Positions 26,401-34,296 are shown, counted from the first letter of the stretch. The stretch is 43,721 nt of DNA from DATAVB01 sp040414495 (GCA_040414495.1 JBEDUI010000210.1:1-43721), one strand, 5' to 3'. Notes: generated by a model not told the origin, from the letters alone. Translations and numbers: made by a program.

Positions 26401-26523
26401 GGAGCGGACACGCGGGGCCGTGCCGGCCAACGCGTCGGCGGCGGAGTCGTAGGGCAATAATGTCGAGCGGCCCGGCAGGCGGTTGATGCCGATGCATTCC
26501 GGGCGGGTCCAGTAGTCAGTCAC
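23455..26523 (-). CDS. lacZ: Beta-galactosidase, glycoside hydrolase family 2 (LacZ type)
   Basis: 1022 residues, close to E. coli LacZ (1024), with all five domains: sugar-binding jelly roll, two immunoglobulin-like domains, TIM barrel and C-terminal beta-sandwich. Acid/base E449 lies in LGNESG and nucleophile E519 in IMCEYAHAMGNS. It hydrolyses terminal beta-galactosides. There is no signal peptide, so it is cytoplasmic and would need a separate sugar transporter. The start is taken as GTG 26523; the frame stays open to 26583. It stands alone, with no lacI, permease or other sugar genes nearby and repeat arrays on both sides. Three copies of the CCACWGTGG palindrome fall inside it. Confidence 0.95.
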   Translation of the reverse strand: MTDYWTRPECIGINRLPGRSTLLPYDSAADALAGTAPRVRSLDGTWSFQLVDRPADTPENFADPDLDTTDWDEVAVPGNWTMQGFDAPQYTNVIMPFEPDDPPRVPEDNPTGLYRTSFDVPTDWAGRRLVLSFGAVTSCFQVWVNGTFVGVGKDSRLPSEFDVTDVAHAGRNTVAVQVVKWSDASYVEDQDQWWQAGINRSVTVYATAPTYLQHVFARGGYDHTSGAGSLRVQVEVGNLPEPQWTVRAALYDPSGAQVLDGLSAEPVGTGRSWPRSAGAELTADLAAVLPWSAEVPSLYTLVVSLHGPDGAELEATATRIGFRTVEVRDRQLLVNGKMVYIKGVNRHEHHDRTGTAIDRETMRRDIAVLKEYNVNAVRCSHYPDDPYWLDLCDEYGLYVIDEANIETHAHYNRINRDPRYAAAFLDRGSRMVLRDCNHPSIILWSLGNESGYGPNHDAIAGWIRNTDDSRPLHYEGAIAPDWSAGHASTDLVCPMYPSIASIVEWANTTTDYRPLIMCEYAHAMGNSCGNLADYWEAIRSHHGLQGGFIWEMLDHGITVSTEDGRNYWAYGGDFGDEPNDGNFVCDGLYWPDRTPHPPMWEAKQLFAPVRVSAANPANREVTIHNEHDFLDLAHVAISWEITVDGTTVESGGLPTLSTGPGQHETVTVPFARPRVHHGEDVLLTLRFRDTRTDPLLGADREIGWAQIALNSTVDAAATLAPALTPQLSGTTITATESAVDTSFEGGALRGWSVSGRSPLISDLTPNLWRAPTDNDGMPRRLDSEPWYRPALRRWLEWGLDKASYQVESSAVADGAVVIRGQVVSPSRQLLAHTRTVRVLADGVLDIAETFDVPDDLDDLPRLGVTFDVAAEFTQLSWLGRGPHESYRDRKFGAALGRWESTVEAQYVPYIFPQEHGNLTDVRWLALRDAEGAGILISAPTPIEARASHYSDATLTAAKHTVDLVRDDIVHVSLDITQRGLGGASCGPDTLEEYRVPTGKQTLRYRLVPLSAGDDPAIRHRQL

Positions 26524-26712
26524 GCTGCTGCACGCTAGCCGACCAATACTGGCGGTCGGACCGCTCTGCCGAAATCGGACCAATCCCGTCGATCCAGTGG
26601 ACAGCCGATGTGTCCTGCCGCCGACCGGAGTTGAGCATCACTGCCGCGAACGTGACGCTGAAGTTGGGCATCACTGCCGCGACCGTGGCGTGAGGGCGAC
26701 CGCCCAGTCTGA

Positions 26713-27000
26713 TTGCAGCGACCGTGATCTGAGGGTTGTCGCTGTGGGCTGTTGCCGGCCGTTGTTGCAGCGAGCGTGAGGTGAGGGTTGTGGTCGTGGT
26801 GTTGTTGTCGGCGTTTGCGGCGAGCGTGACGTGAGGGTCGTGATCGTGGTGTGTTGTCGCCGTTTGTTGCGGCGAGCGTGACGTGGGGGTTGTCGCTGTG
26901 GGTTGTTGTCGGCGTTTGTTGCGGCGAGCGTGACGTGAGGGTCGTGATCGTGGTGTGTTGTCAGCCCTTGTTGCAGCGAGCGTGACAGGAGGGTTGGTTA
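26713..27000. repeat. Tandem array with 52 bp period
   Basis: The decamer GCGAGCGTGA recurs at 26770, 26820, 26872, 26924 and 26976 (periods 50, 52, 52, 52), with a degenerate earlier unit near 26713. Units alternate between two internal versions, one with GTCGTGATCGTGG and one with TTGTCGCTGTGGG. The array is G/T-rich on the plus strand and lies upstream of lacZ, with no credible gene. Confidence 0.8.
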
Positions 27001-27028
27001 CGGCCCGCGTGAGCCACCCTGGTGTCCC

Positions 27029-27150
27029 GTTCGCTGCAGGTACGGGCATGGCGGCGCGCGGCGTTCGGCTGCAGGTATGGGTATGGCGGTGCGCGGCGTT
27101 CGGTTGTAGATACGGGTATGGCGGTGCGCGGCGTTCGCTGCCGGTGCTGG
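27029..27150. repeat. Tandem array with 34-35 bp period
   Basis: GTTCG at 27029, 27063, 27098 and 27133 begins three full units and a partial one, each containing TACGGG(C/T)ATGGCGG(C/T)GCGCGG. It is a separate array from the 52 bp one before it. With that array it fills the gap between lacZ and the nucleotidyltransferase. Confidence 0.8.
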
Positions 27151-27251
27151 TGAGTCGGCGCTGCGTACAAAGCTGCAGTTACGCGTGTGAGAGCGTTGTC
27201 TACGAAGCTGCGTTGGGTTTGCGGGTGGCCTACCTGCGGCGCGTGGCCGGC

Positions 27252-27878
27252 TCAGAGCAGGTCGGCGACCAGTCGGTGAATGTCGGCGGCGAGTTCTCGT
27301 AGCCTCGGCTCGCGCTCGGCGCTGGCGTCGGCCAACGCGCCGACCCGGGCCGACCAACTGCCGCCCGGGTCGGTCGCCGCGATTCGTTCGAAACCCCTTG
27401 CCAGCAGGGCATCCGCGATCTCCGGACGTGCCCGGCGGACCGCCTTCACCGCCGCGATCGCGTTCATGGCGGCGCTCTCCGGCAGCGACCAGTCATCGCC
27501 GCGGGCAGCCTCGATGTCCTCGTCAGCCGCACGCGATGCTGCCCGTACCTCCAGATCCAGCCGCCAGAACAACGGCAGGCCGGCAAACCGTACGAACAAC
27601 AGCCGCCGATGCTCCGACCGTTGGAAATCCGGGTCGGAGCGGACCGAGAGCGGCGTCGCGACTGGGGCCAGAATCGTGCCGACCGTCTCGACGCAACGTG
27701 GCAGCGCCGCGTCCGGTACGACCCACAGCAGGTCGATGTCGCTGTACTCGTCGGCGGTGCCGGCGGCCAGCGAGCCGCGCAGCGTGACCCACGACCCGGG
27801 GCAGCTCGCTGCCAGGGCGGAGCGTAGGTCGGTCGCCAGCCTCGCCCGGTCTTCGGTACGCGACAGTTGTTCGGTCAC
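27252..27878 (-). CDS. Nucleotidyltransferase-fold protein (Pol-beta superfamily)
   Basis: 208 residues. The N-terminal nucleotidyltransferase core shows GS at 35-36 and DxD at D47/D49 (LRGSLAAG ... SDIDLLWVV), followed by a third strand region LDLEVRA. The rest is helical. The family includes antibiotic nucleotidyltransferases and MNT antitoxins; the substrate here is not evident. GTG 27878 has AAGGGGA five bases upstream and is preferred to the longer frame, which would translate the 21 bp repeats upstream. Confidence 0.75.
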   Translation of the reverse strand: MTEQLSRTEDRARLATDLRSALAASCPGSWVTLRGSLAAGTADEYSDIDLLWVVPDAALPRCVETVGTILAPVATPLSVRSDPDFQRSEHRRLLFVRFAGLPLFWRLDLEVRAASRAADEDIEAARGDDWSLPESAAMNAIAAVKAVRRARPEIADALLARGFERIAATDPGGSWSARVGALADASAEREPRLRELAADIHRLVADLL

Positions 27879-27884
27879 CGCATC

Positions 27885-27956
27885 CCCTTGTCGTCTGGCT
27901 CGCTGATCTTTCGGTCTGGACCGCTGATCGTTCGATCTGACCTGCTCATCCTTCGC
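27885..27956. repeat. Short tandem repeat, about 21 bp unit
   Basis: The unit CTGATC-TTCG-TCTG recurs about two and a half times just upstream of the nucleotidyltransferase start. Translating it gives a low-complexity Arg/Gln stretch, supporting the shorter start for that gene. Confidence 0.55.
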
Positions 27957-28010
27957 GGCTAGCCCGGCCGGTTCTGACCCGCCGCGATGTCTGACTCGCC
28001 AACCGCCGCG

Positions 28011-28082
28011 GTTGATCATGAAGTTGCCGACGCGGTCGCCGGCGTGTCGCCGGCGTGTCGCGCAGGGAACTTCATGATCAAC
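28011..28082 (+). repeat. Intergenic inverted-repeat element, family A copy 2
   Basis: Perfect 15 bp arms GTTGATCATGAAGTT and AACTTCATGATCAAC. The 42 bp core holds CGGCGTGTCG twice, followed by CGCAGGG. It is the cleanest of the three copies. Confidence 0.85.
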
Positions 28083-28122
28083 TTCGAAAGCGGCTGAGGC
28101 CAGCCAATATCGGGGCTCGCTT

Positions 28123-28178
28123 CTTGATCGTGAGTGGATTTGATACCGGAATCGCTACCAAATCCGCTCACGATCAAG
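28123..28178. repeat. Intergenic inverted repeat, family B copy 2
   Basis: 23 base arms starting CTTGATCGTGAG and ending CTCACGATCAAG pair with two G-T type mismatches around a 10 base loop. The sequence matches the 15888 copy in its outer arms and central TACCG. Confidence 0.75.
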
Positions 28179-28189
28179 GAAAAAGAGTC

Positions 28190-28555
28190 GGCGGCGCGGA
28201 GTGCTCGGTTCCCGCGTCGAGCGGGGGAGTACGCGAGCGAGCGGGTTGGTCAGGCGAAAGAGTGCGGGAGTATCCGATCGAGTGCGAGCGAGGTGGGGTC
28301 GCGCGGCAACTTTCGCTTCCGCGACGGGCGGGGAAGTACGCGATCAAGCCAGGGCGGTGCGCAGCGACGCTCGGTTCCGCGACGCGCGAGAGCATGCGAT
28401 CAAGCCCGTAGGGACGCCTGGTGCCGTGACGAGCGCGGGGAGTACGCGGTCGGGCGCGAGCTAGCGCTTGGTTAGGCGACGCGGGCAGGAGGACCGAGTC
28501 GCGCGGCAACGGTCGCTTCCGCGAGGGAGCGCGGAAGTACGCGATCGGACGCGAG
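28190..28555. repeat. Degenerate repeat tract
   Basis: About 365 bp without a credible gene. GGGGAGTACGCG-like blocks recur near 28214, 28331, 28436 and 28529. A longer block TCGCGCGGCAAC...TCGCTTCCGCG occurs near 28302 and again near 28498. Spacing is irregular, suggesting an old, diverged repeat tract downstream of the dehydrogenase gene. Confidence 0.6.
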
Positions 28556-29764
28556 TTAGGCGGGGGAGTTGGTGGCGCTGCTCGGCGGCTTGATGCGCAG
28601 TACCCGGTCATCGGTCGGAGCCGGTTTGCCCTGACCGTCCTTATTGGACGTGGTGATCCACAGTGCACCGTCGGGCGCGGCGACGACGGTACGCAGCCGA
28701 CCGTACGTCCCCTTGAGCAGATCCTCGGCCGCGCCGTGCGGCTTGCCGTGGGTGTCCAGCGGAATACCGATCAGCTTCTGACCGGTCAGCTCGCCGATGA
28801 ACAACCCGAAGCCGAGGACCGCGACCCCGCCCGGGCCGATCCGGTTCGGCTTCCACTGCAGCAGCGGCGTGCGATCGCCGGCCTTGACCGCCGGCCAGCC
28901 GTACTGCCCGCCGCGCGCGATCAGGTCGAGGTTGTCGACGTTGTGCGGTCCACTGTCGGTGGCGTACATCCGGCCCTGCTTGTCCCAGGTCATGCCGGTG
29001 ACGTTGTGGAATCCGCTGGCGTAAATGGCCGAGCCGCCGGGGTTGCCCGACGCCGGCTTGCCAAAGACGTTGATCCGCAGGATCTTGCCGGCCATGCTGT
29101 CCGGCCGGTCGGCCAAGCTCGGGTGGCCGTTGTCGCCGACCGAGACGTACAGGTCATCGTCCGGGCCGAACGCCAATGCGCCACCGAGCGCGCTCCCCGC
29201 ACCGCGGGGCAGGCCGGTCAGGATCGGCGTGGGCGCCGTACCGAGACTGAAACGCAGGATGCGCGAATCGGTTTTGGTGGTGACGTACGCGTAGATCAGC
29301 CCGTCCTCGTTGTACGACGGCGAAACGGCCAGGCCCAGCAGCCCGCCCGAGCCGGAATTGTCGATGCCGCCGATCGTCGCGACCGTGGCGACTGGCGAGC
29401 GGGTCGGCTGGACCTGCAGAACTCGCCCGGTCGGGCGTTCGCCGACCAGGGCGCTGCCATCGGGCAGCAGCGCCAGGCCCCACGGCACCGACAGGTGCGC
29501 GGCTACGACGTTGGGATCCTCGGCAGTACCGGGCTTGCCGGTACTGCCGCCCTGGTCCGGTTGGTTCGGCTGATCGGGCTGGCCGGGCGTCTGCTCGCCG
29601 GGAATCTGCGGGTCGACGACCGGCGGCGGGTCGTTCTGCTGCGCCACCCACGTGCGGGCCGAGGTCGGCTGCCCCTTGTTCGCGGAGTGCCCGCACGCGG
29701 TGAGGAAACCGCCCAACAGGACGCCAACCAGGAGCATCAGCACGCCGGCGGGTCGTCGTCTCAT
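28556..29764 (-). CDS. Lipoprotein PQQ-dependent glucose/sorbosone dehydrogenase-type protein
   Basis: 402 residues. The N-terminal signal MRRRPAGVLMLLVGVLLGG ends in the lipobox LTAC (cysteine near residue 24). A Pro/Gln/Asp-rich linker follows (about 46-80), then a six-bladed GDH/sorbosone dehydrogenase propeller (VPWGLALLPDGSALVGER, SGGLLGLAVSP, AFGPDDDLYVSVGDN, ASGFHNVTGMTWD). It would act outside the membrane as a sugar oxidase, if PQQ or a calcium site is present. No PQQ synthesis genes are seen, so it may bind rather than oxidise sugars. The 190 bp inverted-repeat element begins 46 bp upstream of its ATG and probably contains or displaces its promoter. Confidence 0.88.
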   Translation of the reverse strand: MRRRPAGVLMLLVGVLLGGFLTACGHSANKGQPTSARTWVAQQNDPPPVVDPQIPGEQTPGQPDQPNQPDQGGSTGKPGTAEDPNVVAAHLSVPWGLALLPDGSALVGERPTGRVLQVQPTRSPVATVATIGGIDNSGSGGLLGLAVSPSYNEDGLIYAYVTTKTDSRILRFSLGTAPTPILTGLPRGAGSALGGALAFGPDDDLYVSVGDNGHPSLADRPDSMAGKILRINVFGKPASGNPGGSAIYASGFHNVTGMTWDKQGRMYATDSGPHNVDNLDLIARGGQYGWPAVKAGDRTPLLQWKPNRIGPGGVAVLGFGLFIGELTGQKLIGIPLDTHGKPHGAAEDLLKGTYGRLRTVVAAPDGALWITTSNKDGQGKPAPTDDRVLRIKPPSSATNSPA

Positions 29765-29809
29765 GCTGACAGTCTCTCCGAGATCGGGGAATCGCGGGTA
29801 CGTCCGGCC

Positions 29810-29999
29810 AGGGTATGTCTGTTAAATCCTCGGCCTGCTGCGCGGCGCCCAGACGACGACCGGCCGCGTTGTCGTCGTCGCCGGTAGCTCCCGCTACCGG
29901 CTCCTCCCGTGTTGTGCGGGACACCCGCACCCGGGCTGCCTTGCCGGACCGCCGCCTGGATCACCGCTCGCGACGGCCAGGATTTAACAGACAAACCCT
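29810..29999. mobile_element. 190 bp element with terminal inverted repeats (MITE-like)
   Basis: The left end AGGGTATGTCTGTTAAATCC and the right end GGATTTAACAGACAAACCCT are inverted copies over 21 bp with one mismatch. The inside is GC-rich with a further hairpin GCCGGTAG/CTACCGGC and no ORF that could be a transposase. This is the form of a non-autonomous element moved by a transposase elsewhere in the genome. I see no target-site duplication, so an alternative is a large regulatory inverted repeat. Confidence 0.65.
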
Positions 30000-30066
30000 A
30001 GACGTACGGGCAACGCGTGGTGTTCCGCGCGTTGCATTTCCGACGATAGACATCCAAACAGTGCCC

Positions 30067-31071
30067 TTACGGCCGGGCCGGTCCCTCGCCGGCGCCGGTC
30101 GACTTGATCGCCACGGCGATGTCGTCCAGATCTTCCTTGGTCAGGTCGAGCGTGGCAGCATCCAGCCACCCGTCGACCTGCGACGGACGGCGGGCCCCGA
30201 CGATCGCGCCGGTGACCCCGCGCCAGGCCAGCGTCCACGCGATCGCCACCGCCGCGACCGAGGCGCCGTGCTTGTCGGCGATCGGGCGCAACGCGTCGGC
30301 CAGGGCCAGGTTGACATCCAGCTTCTCGGTGAAGTCCGTCGCCCGGCTGCGCCAGTCGCCGGGCGAGAGCGCCGCTGCCCGCTCCCGGCTGAACGAGCCA
30401 GTCAACAGACCGGACTGCATCGGGCTGTAGACGATCACCGCGGTGCCATGGTCGGCGCACCACGGCAGTTCGACGTCCCCGACGCTCCGGTTGATGGCTG
30501 AGAACGGCGGCTGCAGCGAGTCGACGTGGCCGATCTTCTCGGCGATCTCCAGGTCGGCGACGTAGTGGTTGGACAGCCCGACCGCGCGCACCTTGCCCGA
30601 GGTCCGTAGGTCGACCAGCGCCTGCCAGTACTCCTCGACGGGGGTTCCGTCCTCGGCCGGCCAGTGCAGCTGGAACAGATCGATACGGTCCACCTGAAGG
30701 CGCCGCAGTGACGCCTCGGCCTCTCGTTTGAGGCTGGCCGCGGTACCGATCCGGGCCGGCCGGGCCGAGCGGTCGTTCTCGTCCCAGATCAAGCCGCATT
30801 TGGTGAATACGTACGGGCGGTCCGCCTCGGGTAGGTCGGCCAGCGCGCGGGCCACGACCTCCTCCGAATGCCCCAGCCCGTAGACCGCGGCCGTATCGAC
30901 CCAGTTGACACCGCCCTCGATGGCGCGTCGGATCGCCGCGATCGACTCGGCGTCGTCCTGCTCACCCCAACTGGCGAACCAGTCTCCGCCCCCGACGGCC
31001 CAGGCTCCGAAACCCACCCGGGTGATGGCCATGTCCGTACGGCCGAAGGCAACGGTGGGTAGATCACTCAC
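30067..31071 (-). CDS. Aldo/keto reductase
   Basis: 334-residue NADPH-dependent TIM-barrel oxidoreductase. The catalytic tetrad is visible: D in WVDTAAVYG, Y in AVYGLGHSEE, K in FTKCG and H in FQLHWP. C-terminal cofactor-binding GAIVGARRPSQV is present. It resembles the general stress and aldehyde-reducing group. GTG 31071 has AAGGAG six bases upstream and overlaps the stop of the PH-domain gene by 8 bp, so the two form an operon. Confidence 0.9.
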   Translation of the reverse strand: MSDLPTVAFGRTDMAITRVGFGAWAVGGGDWFASWGEQDDAESIAAIRRAIEGGVNWVDTAAVYGLGHSEEVVARALADLPEADRPYVFTKCGLIWDENDRSARPARIGTAASLKREAEASLRRLQVDRIDLFQLHWPAEDGTPVEEYWQALVDLRTSGKVRAVGLSNHYVADLEIAEKIGHVDSLQPPFSAINRSVGDVELPWCADHGTAVIVYSPMQSGLLTGSFSRERAAALSPGDWRSRATDFTEKLDVNLALADALRPIADKHGASVAAVAIAWTLAWRGVTGAIVGARRPSQVDGWLDAATLDLTKEDLDDIAVAIKSTGAGEGPARP

Positions 31072-31534
31072 GAGCTTCTCCTTGCTGATCGCCCGATTGG
31101 TCGGCGGGTCGATCATCGGACGGAGGCGCCGGCTCGCCGGCGGCTGCGTCGTTGACGGTTGGCACGCGACCACCGCTGACCGCGGCGATGAGATCAAGGT
31201 GTCGCAAACGGACCTGCGGCAATGGCAGCAGTCGTCCGTCTTTCAGGACCGCGCGCAGTTCGCCGCGCGGCGCGGGGGACAGGGCCTGGACCTCGTCCCA
31301 GGAGATCCGGCGGCGGCCAGCGATGGCGCGCACGGTCAGCCCATCGGCGTCGATATCCGTTCCGGACCGGAAGATCCACAGCAGCACGCCCAGCGGAATC
31401 ACGTACAACACCAGCAGCGGCGTACCGACAAACGCCAGTGGGGTGACACAGAAAAGTAGGAACAGCACGACGATCAGCCACGACCGGGACGGTCGGAGCT
31501 TCACGATCTTGAGGTCGGACGCGACGCCAGGCAC
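31064..31534 (-). CDS. PH-domain membrane protein (Cfp6-like)
   Basis: About 156 residues from GTG 31534; GTG 31558 and ATG 31651 are other possible starts. Two adjacent hydrophobic helices (WLIVVLFLLFCVTPLAFV and LLVLYVIPLGVLLWIF) precede a bacterial PH-like domain (DADGLTVRAIAGRRRISWDE) and a Pro/Asp-rich tail. Position beside the ilv genes and domain layout recall M. tuberculosis Cfp6 (Rv3004), whose role is unclear. It is divergent from ilvD and is first in an operon with the aldo/keto reductase. Confidence 0.8.
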   Translation of the reverse strand: MPGVASDLKIVKLRPSRSWLIVVLFLLFCVTPLAFVGTPLLVLYVIPLGVLLWIFRSGTDIDADGLTVRAIAGRRRISWDEVQALSPAPRGELRAVLKDGRLLPLPQVRLRHLDLIAAVSGGRVPTVNDAAAGEPAPPSDDRPADQSGDQQGEARE

Positions 31535-31703
31535 GGCGGATATTCTCTCAGGCCCCACGAGCCGGGCCTGCAGCGCGCATCCTGATCCGGCCTGCCAAGA
31601 GGACGTAACCGGTTGGTGACTAGGCTCAGGGGACCGCTCGGCCTGCCCCAAGGAGAGACGGGATCACAGGCGTCAGCGGGCCGTTCGAAATTCAGGAGTG
31701 TGA

Positions 31704-33383
31704 ATGACGGTCGAGCACCGCAAGCCCAGAAGCCATGAGGTCACCGACGGGATCGAGCGTGCCGCCGCGCGTGGCATGTTGCGGGCCGTAGGTATGGGCG
31801 ACGACGACTGGCGCAAACCGCAGATCGGCGTCGCGTCGTCCTGGAACGAGATCACGCCGTGCAACCTGAGCCTGGACCGGTTGGCCAAGAAGGCCAAGGA
31901 GGGCGTACGCGGCGCGGACGGCTACCCGCTCGAATTCGGCACGATCTCGGTCTCCGACGGCATTTCGATGGGCCACGTCGGAATGCATTACTCGTTGGTT
32001 TCCCGTGAGGTCATCGCCGACTCGGTCGAGACGGTGATGCAGGCCGAGCGGCTGGATGGCAGCGTGCTGCTGGCCGGCTGTGACAAGTCCGAGCCCGGCA
32101 TGCTGATGGCGGCCGCGCGGCTGGATCTGGCCTGTGTGTACCTGTACGCCGGCTCGATCCTGCCCGGTAAGTACAAGGGCAAGGACGTCACGATCATCGA
32201 CGCGTTCGAGGGCGTCGGCGCCTGCCTGGCCGGCAAGATCACCCGCGACGAGCTCACCGAAATCGAGAAGGCGATCTGCCCCGGCGAGGGCGCCTGCGGC
32301 GGTATGTACACCGCCAACACGATGGCCGCCGCGGCCGAGGCGATGGGCATGTCGTTGCCGGGCAGCGCGGCCCCGCCGGCCCCGGACGCCCGCCGCGACG
32401 TGTACGCCGAACGCAGTGGCGAGGCGGTCGTGAAGCTGGTCGACGCCGGCATCACCGCGCGCCAGATCATGACCAAGCAGGCGTTCGAGAACGCGATCAC
32501 CGTGGTGATGGCGCTCGGCGGTTCGACCAATGCCGTACTGCACCTGATGGCGATCGCGCACGAGGCGAAGGTCGACCTCACGCTGGACGACTTCAACCGG
32601 ATCGGCGACAAGACCCCGCACCTGGCCGACGTGAAGCCGTTCGGTCGGTACGTGATGACCGACATCGACTCGATCGGCGGCGTACCGGTCGTGATGAAGG
32701 CGCTGCTGGACGCCGGCCTGCTGCACGGCGACGCGCTCACCGTCACCGGGCGCACCATCGCCGAGAACCTGGCCGAGATCGCGCCGCCGGATCCCGACGG
32801 CAAGATCATCCACGCCATGGGCAACCCGATCCACAAGACCGGAGGGCTGACCATCCTGCGTGGTTCGCTGGCCCCGGACGGCGCCGTGGTCAAGAGCGCC
32901 GGCTTCGACGCCGACGTATTCGACGGCACAGCGCGGGTCTTCGACGGCGAGCAGGGTGCGATGGACGCGATCGCGGCCGGCTCGCTGGGCAAGGGCGACG
33001 TGCTGGTCATCCGGCAGGAGGGTCCCCGCGGCGGCCCGGGTATGCGGGAGATGCTGGCGGTCACCGGTGCGATCAAGGGCGCGGGCCTGGGCAAGGACGT
33101 ACTGCTGCTGACCGATGGCCGGTTCTCCGGCGGTACGACGGGGCTCTGCATCGGGCACGTCGCGCCGGAGTCGGTGGTTGGCGGGCCGATCGCGTTGGTG
33201 CACGACGGCGACCGGATCCGGCTCGACATGGCCGCCCGGACGCTCGACCTGGTGGTGGACCCGGAGGAGTTGGAACGGCGCCGGGCCGGGTGGAAGGCGC
33301 CGGAGCCGCCGACCGGGACCGGGGTGCTGGCCAAGTACGCCAAGCTGGTCGGCTCGGCTGCGACCGGCGCAGTGTGCAGCTAA
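31704..33383 (+). CDS. ilvD: Dihydroxyacid dehydratase
   Basis: 559 residues. Fe-S cluster cysteines C53 (WNEITPCNL), C126 (AGCDKSEPGM) and C198 (GEGACGGMYTANTM) are present, as is PRGGPGMREM near the C-terminus. It makes 2-keto acids for valine, isoleucine and leucine, one step after IlvC. ATG 31704 follows AGGAG. It is separated from ilvBNC by the NmrA-like gene and from the divergent PH-domain gene by about 170 bp. Confidence 0.97.
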   Translation: MTVEHRKPRSHEVTDGIERAAARGMLRAVGMGDDDWRKPQIGVASSWNEITPCNLSLDRLAKKAKEGVRGADGYPLEFGTISVSDGISMGHVGMHYSLVSREVIADSVETVMQAERLDGSVLLAGCDKSEPGMLMAAARLDLACVYLYAGSILPGKYKGKDVTIIDAFEGVGACLAGKITRDELTEIEKAICPGEGACGGMYTANTMAAAAEAMGMSLPGSAAPPAPDARRDVYAERSGEAVVKLVDAGITARQIMTKQAFENAITVVMALGGSTNAVLHLMAIAHEAKVDLTLDDFNRIGDKTPHLADVKPFGRYVMTDIDSIGGVPVVMKALLDAGLLHGDALTVTGRTIAENLAEIAPPDPDGKIIHAMGNPIHKTGGLTILRGSLAPDGAVVKSAGFDADVFDGTARVFDGEQGAMDAIAAGSLGKGDVLVIRQEGPRGGPGMREMLAVTGAIKGAGLGKDVLLLTDGRFSGGTTGLCIGHVAPESVVGGPIALVHDGDRIRLDMAARTLDLVVDPEELERRRAGWKAPEPPTGTGVLAKYAKLVGSAATGAVCS

Positions 33384-33494
33384 GGCATTTTCGGCCGTAA
33401 TCATGCAGAATTGGTCCGCCCGCCCGACGTGTCGCGGACCAATTCCGGGTGCGGCGTAGGTCGGGCATGGCAGGTGCTGGCGGGAGGCAACCTG

Positions 33495-34283
33495 ATGAGC
33501 ACGGTGCTGGTCACCGGGTCGACCGGTGACCTCGGCGCGGCGCTGGTACCTGCCCTGCGCGAGGCCGGCCACAAGGTGCGCGCGATGTCCCGGACCGACG
33601 GCGACGTACAGGCGGACCTCGCCACCGGAGTCGGCCTGACCGAGGCCGTCGCCGGCTGCGAGGTGGTGGTGCACGCCGCATCCGATCCGGCCGGCGATCC
33701 GCAGGCGACCGACGTGGCCGGCACCCGCCGGCTCGTACAGACCTGCCGGGCCGAGGGCGTAAAGCACCTCGTGTACGTATCGATCGTGGGCGTCGACCGC
33801 AACCCGCTCCCGTACTACGTGGCGAAGCTGGACGCCGAGCGCACCGTGGCCCGGGCCGGCGTTCCGTATTCGATCGTGCGGGCCGCGCAGTTCCACGAGT
33901 TCATCGCCGGCCTGCTCACCCAGCGGTTGCGGCGCGGCCCGATCCTGTTCCTGCCGGCCGGTTTCGCTGCGCAACCCGTGGCGGTCTGCGACTTGGCGCA
34001 GTATCTCCTCGATGCGATTGACGCCGGCCCGTCCGGGGCGATCGCCGAATTCGTCGGGCCGGAACGCCTCAGCGGGCGGGAAATCCTGCACGCCTGGCGG
34101 GCCGCGGGGCGGCGGGCCGGACCGGTGCTGCCGCTGTGGGGGCGTAATGGCGCAGCCAAGGCATTTCGGATGAAAAGCAACATCGGTTCCCCGGACGCGG
34201 TGCGCGGTCAGATCGGCTGGGCCCAGTGGCTGCGGGAACATCCACACCAGACATTTGGCAGCTCATCCCAAAATGCGGGATGA
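33495..34283 (+). CDS. NmrA-like NAD(P)-binding protein (atypical short-chain dehydrogenase)
   Basis: 262 residues. N-terminal Rossmann motif VLVTGSTGDLGAALV, then HAASDP, YVSIVGVDRNPLPYYVAKLDAE and YSIVRAAQFHEF, typical of NmrA/atypical SDR proteins. These bind NAD(P) and may be redox sensors or reductases. ATG 33495 has GGGAGG seven bases before it. It lies between ilvD and the ilvB promoter with no metabolic link visible. Confidence 0.85.
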   Translation: MSTVLVTGSTGDLGAALVPALREAGHKVRAMSRTDGDVQADLATGVGLTEAVAGCEVVVHAASDPAGDPQATDVAGTRRLVQTCRAEGVKHLVYVSIVGVDRNPLPYYVAKLDAERTVARAGVPYSIVRAAQFHEFIAGLLTQRLRRGPILFLPAGFAAQPVAVCDLAQYLLDAIDAGPSGAIAEFVGPERLSGREILHAWRAAGRRAGPVLPLWGRNGAAKAFRMKSNIGSPDAVRGQIGWAQWLREHPHQTFGSSSQNAG

Positions 34284-34296
34284 TCGTCCCGTCAAT

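Noticed and set aside
26524..27251. Short open frames within the tandem arrays
   Set aside because: They are made of the repeat units themselves, lack ribosome sites and show no codon bias.
10910..27878. HEPN plus MNT nucleotidyltransferase as a toxin-antitoxin pair
   Set aside because: The two genes are over 16 kb apart on opposite strands, and the HEPN protein lacks the RxxxxH motif.
31692..34247. 851-codon minus-strand open frame opposite ilvD and the NmrA-like gene
   Set aside because: It is a shadow of high-GC codon bias: the opposite strand encodes clear IlvD and NmrA proteins and this frame shows no domain.
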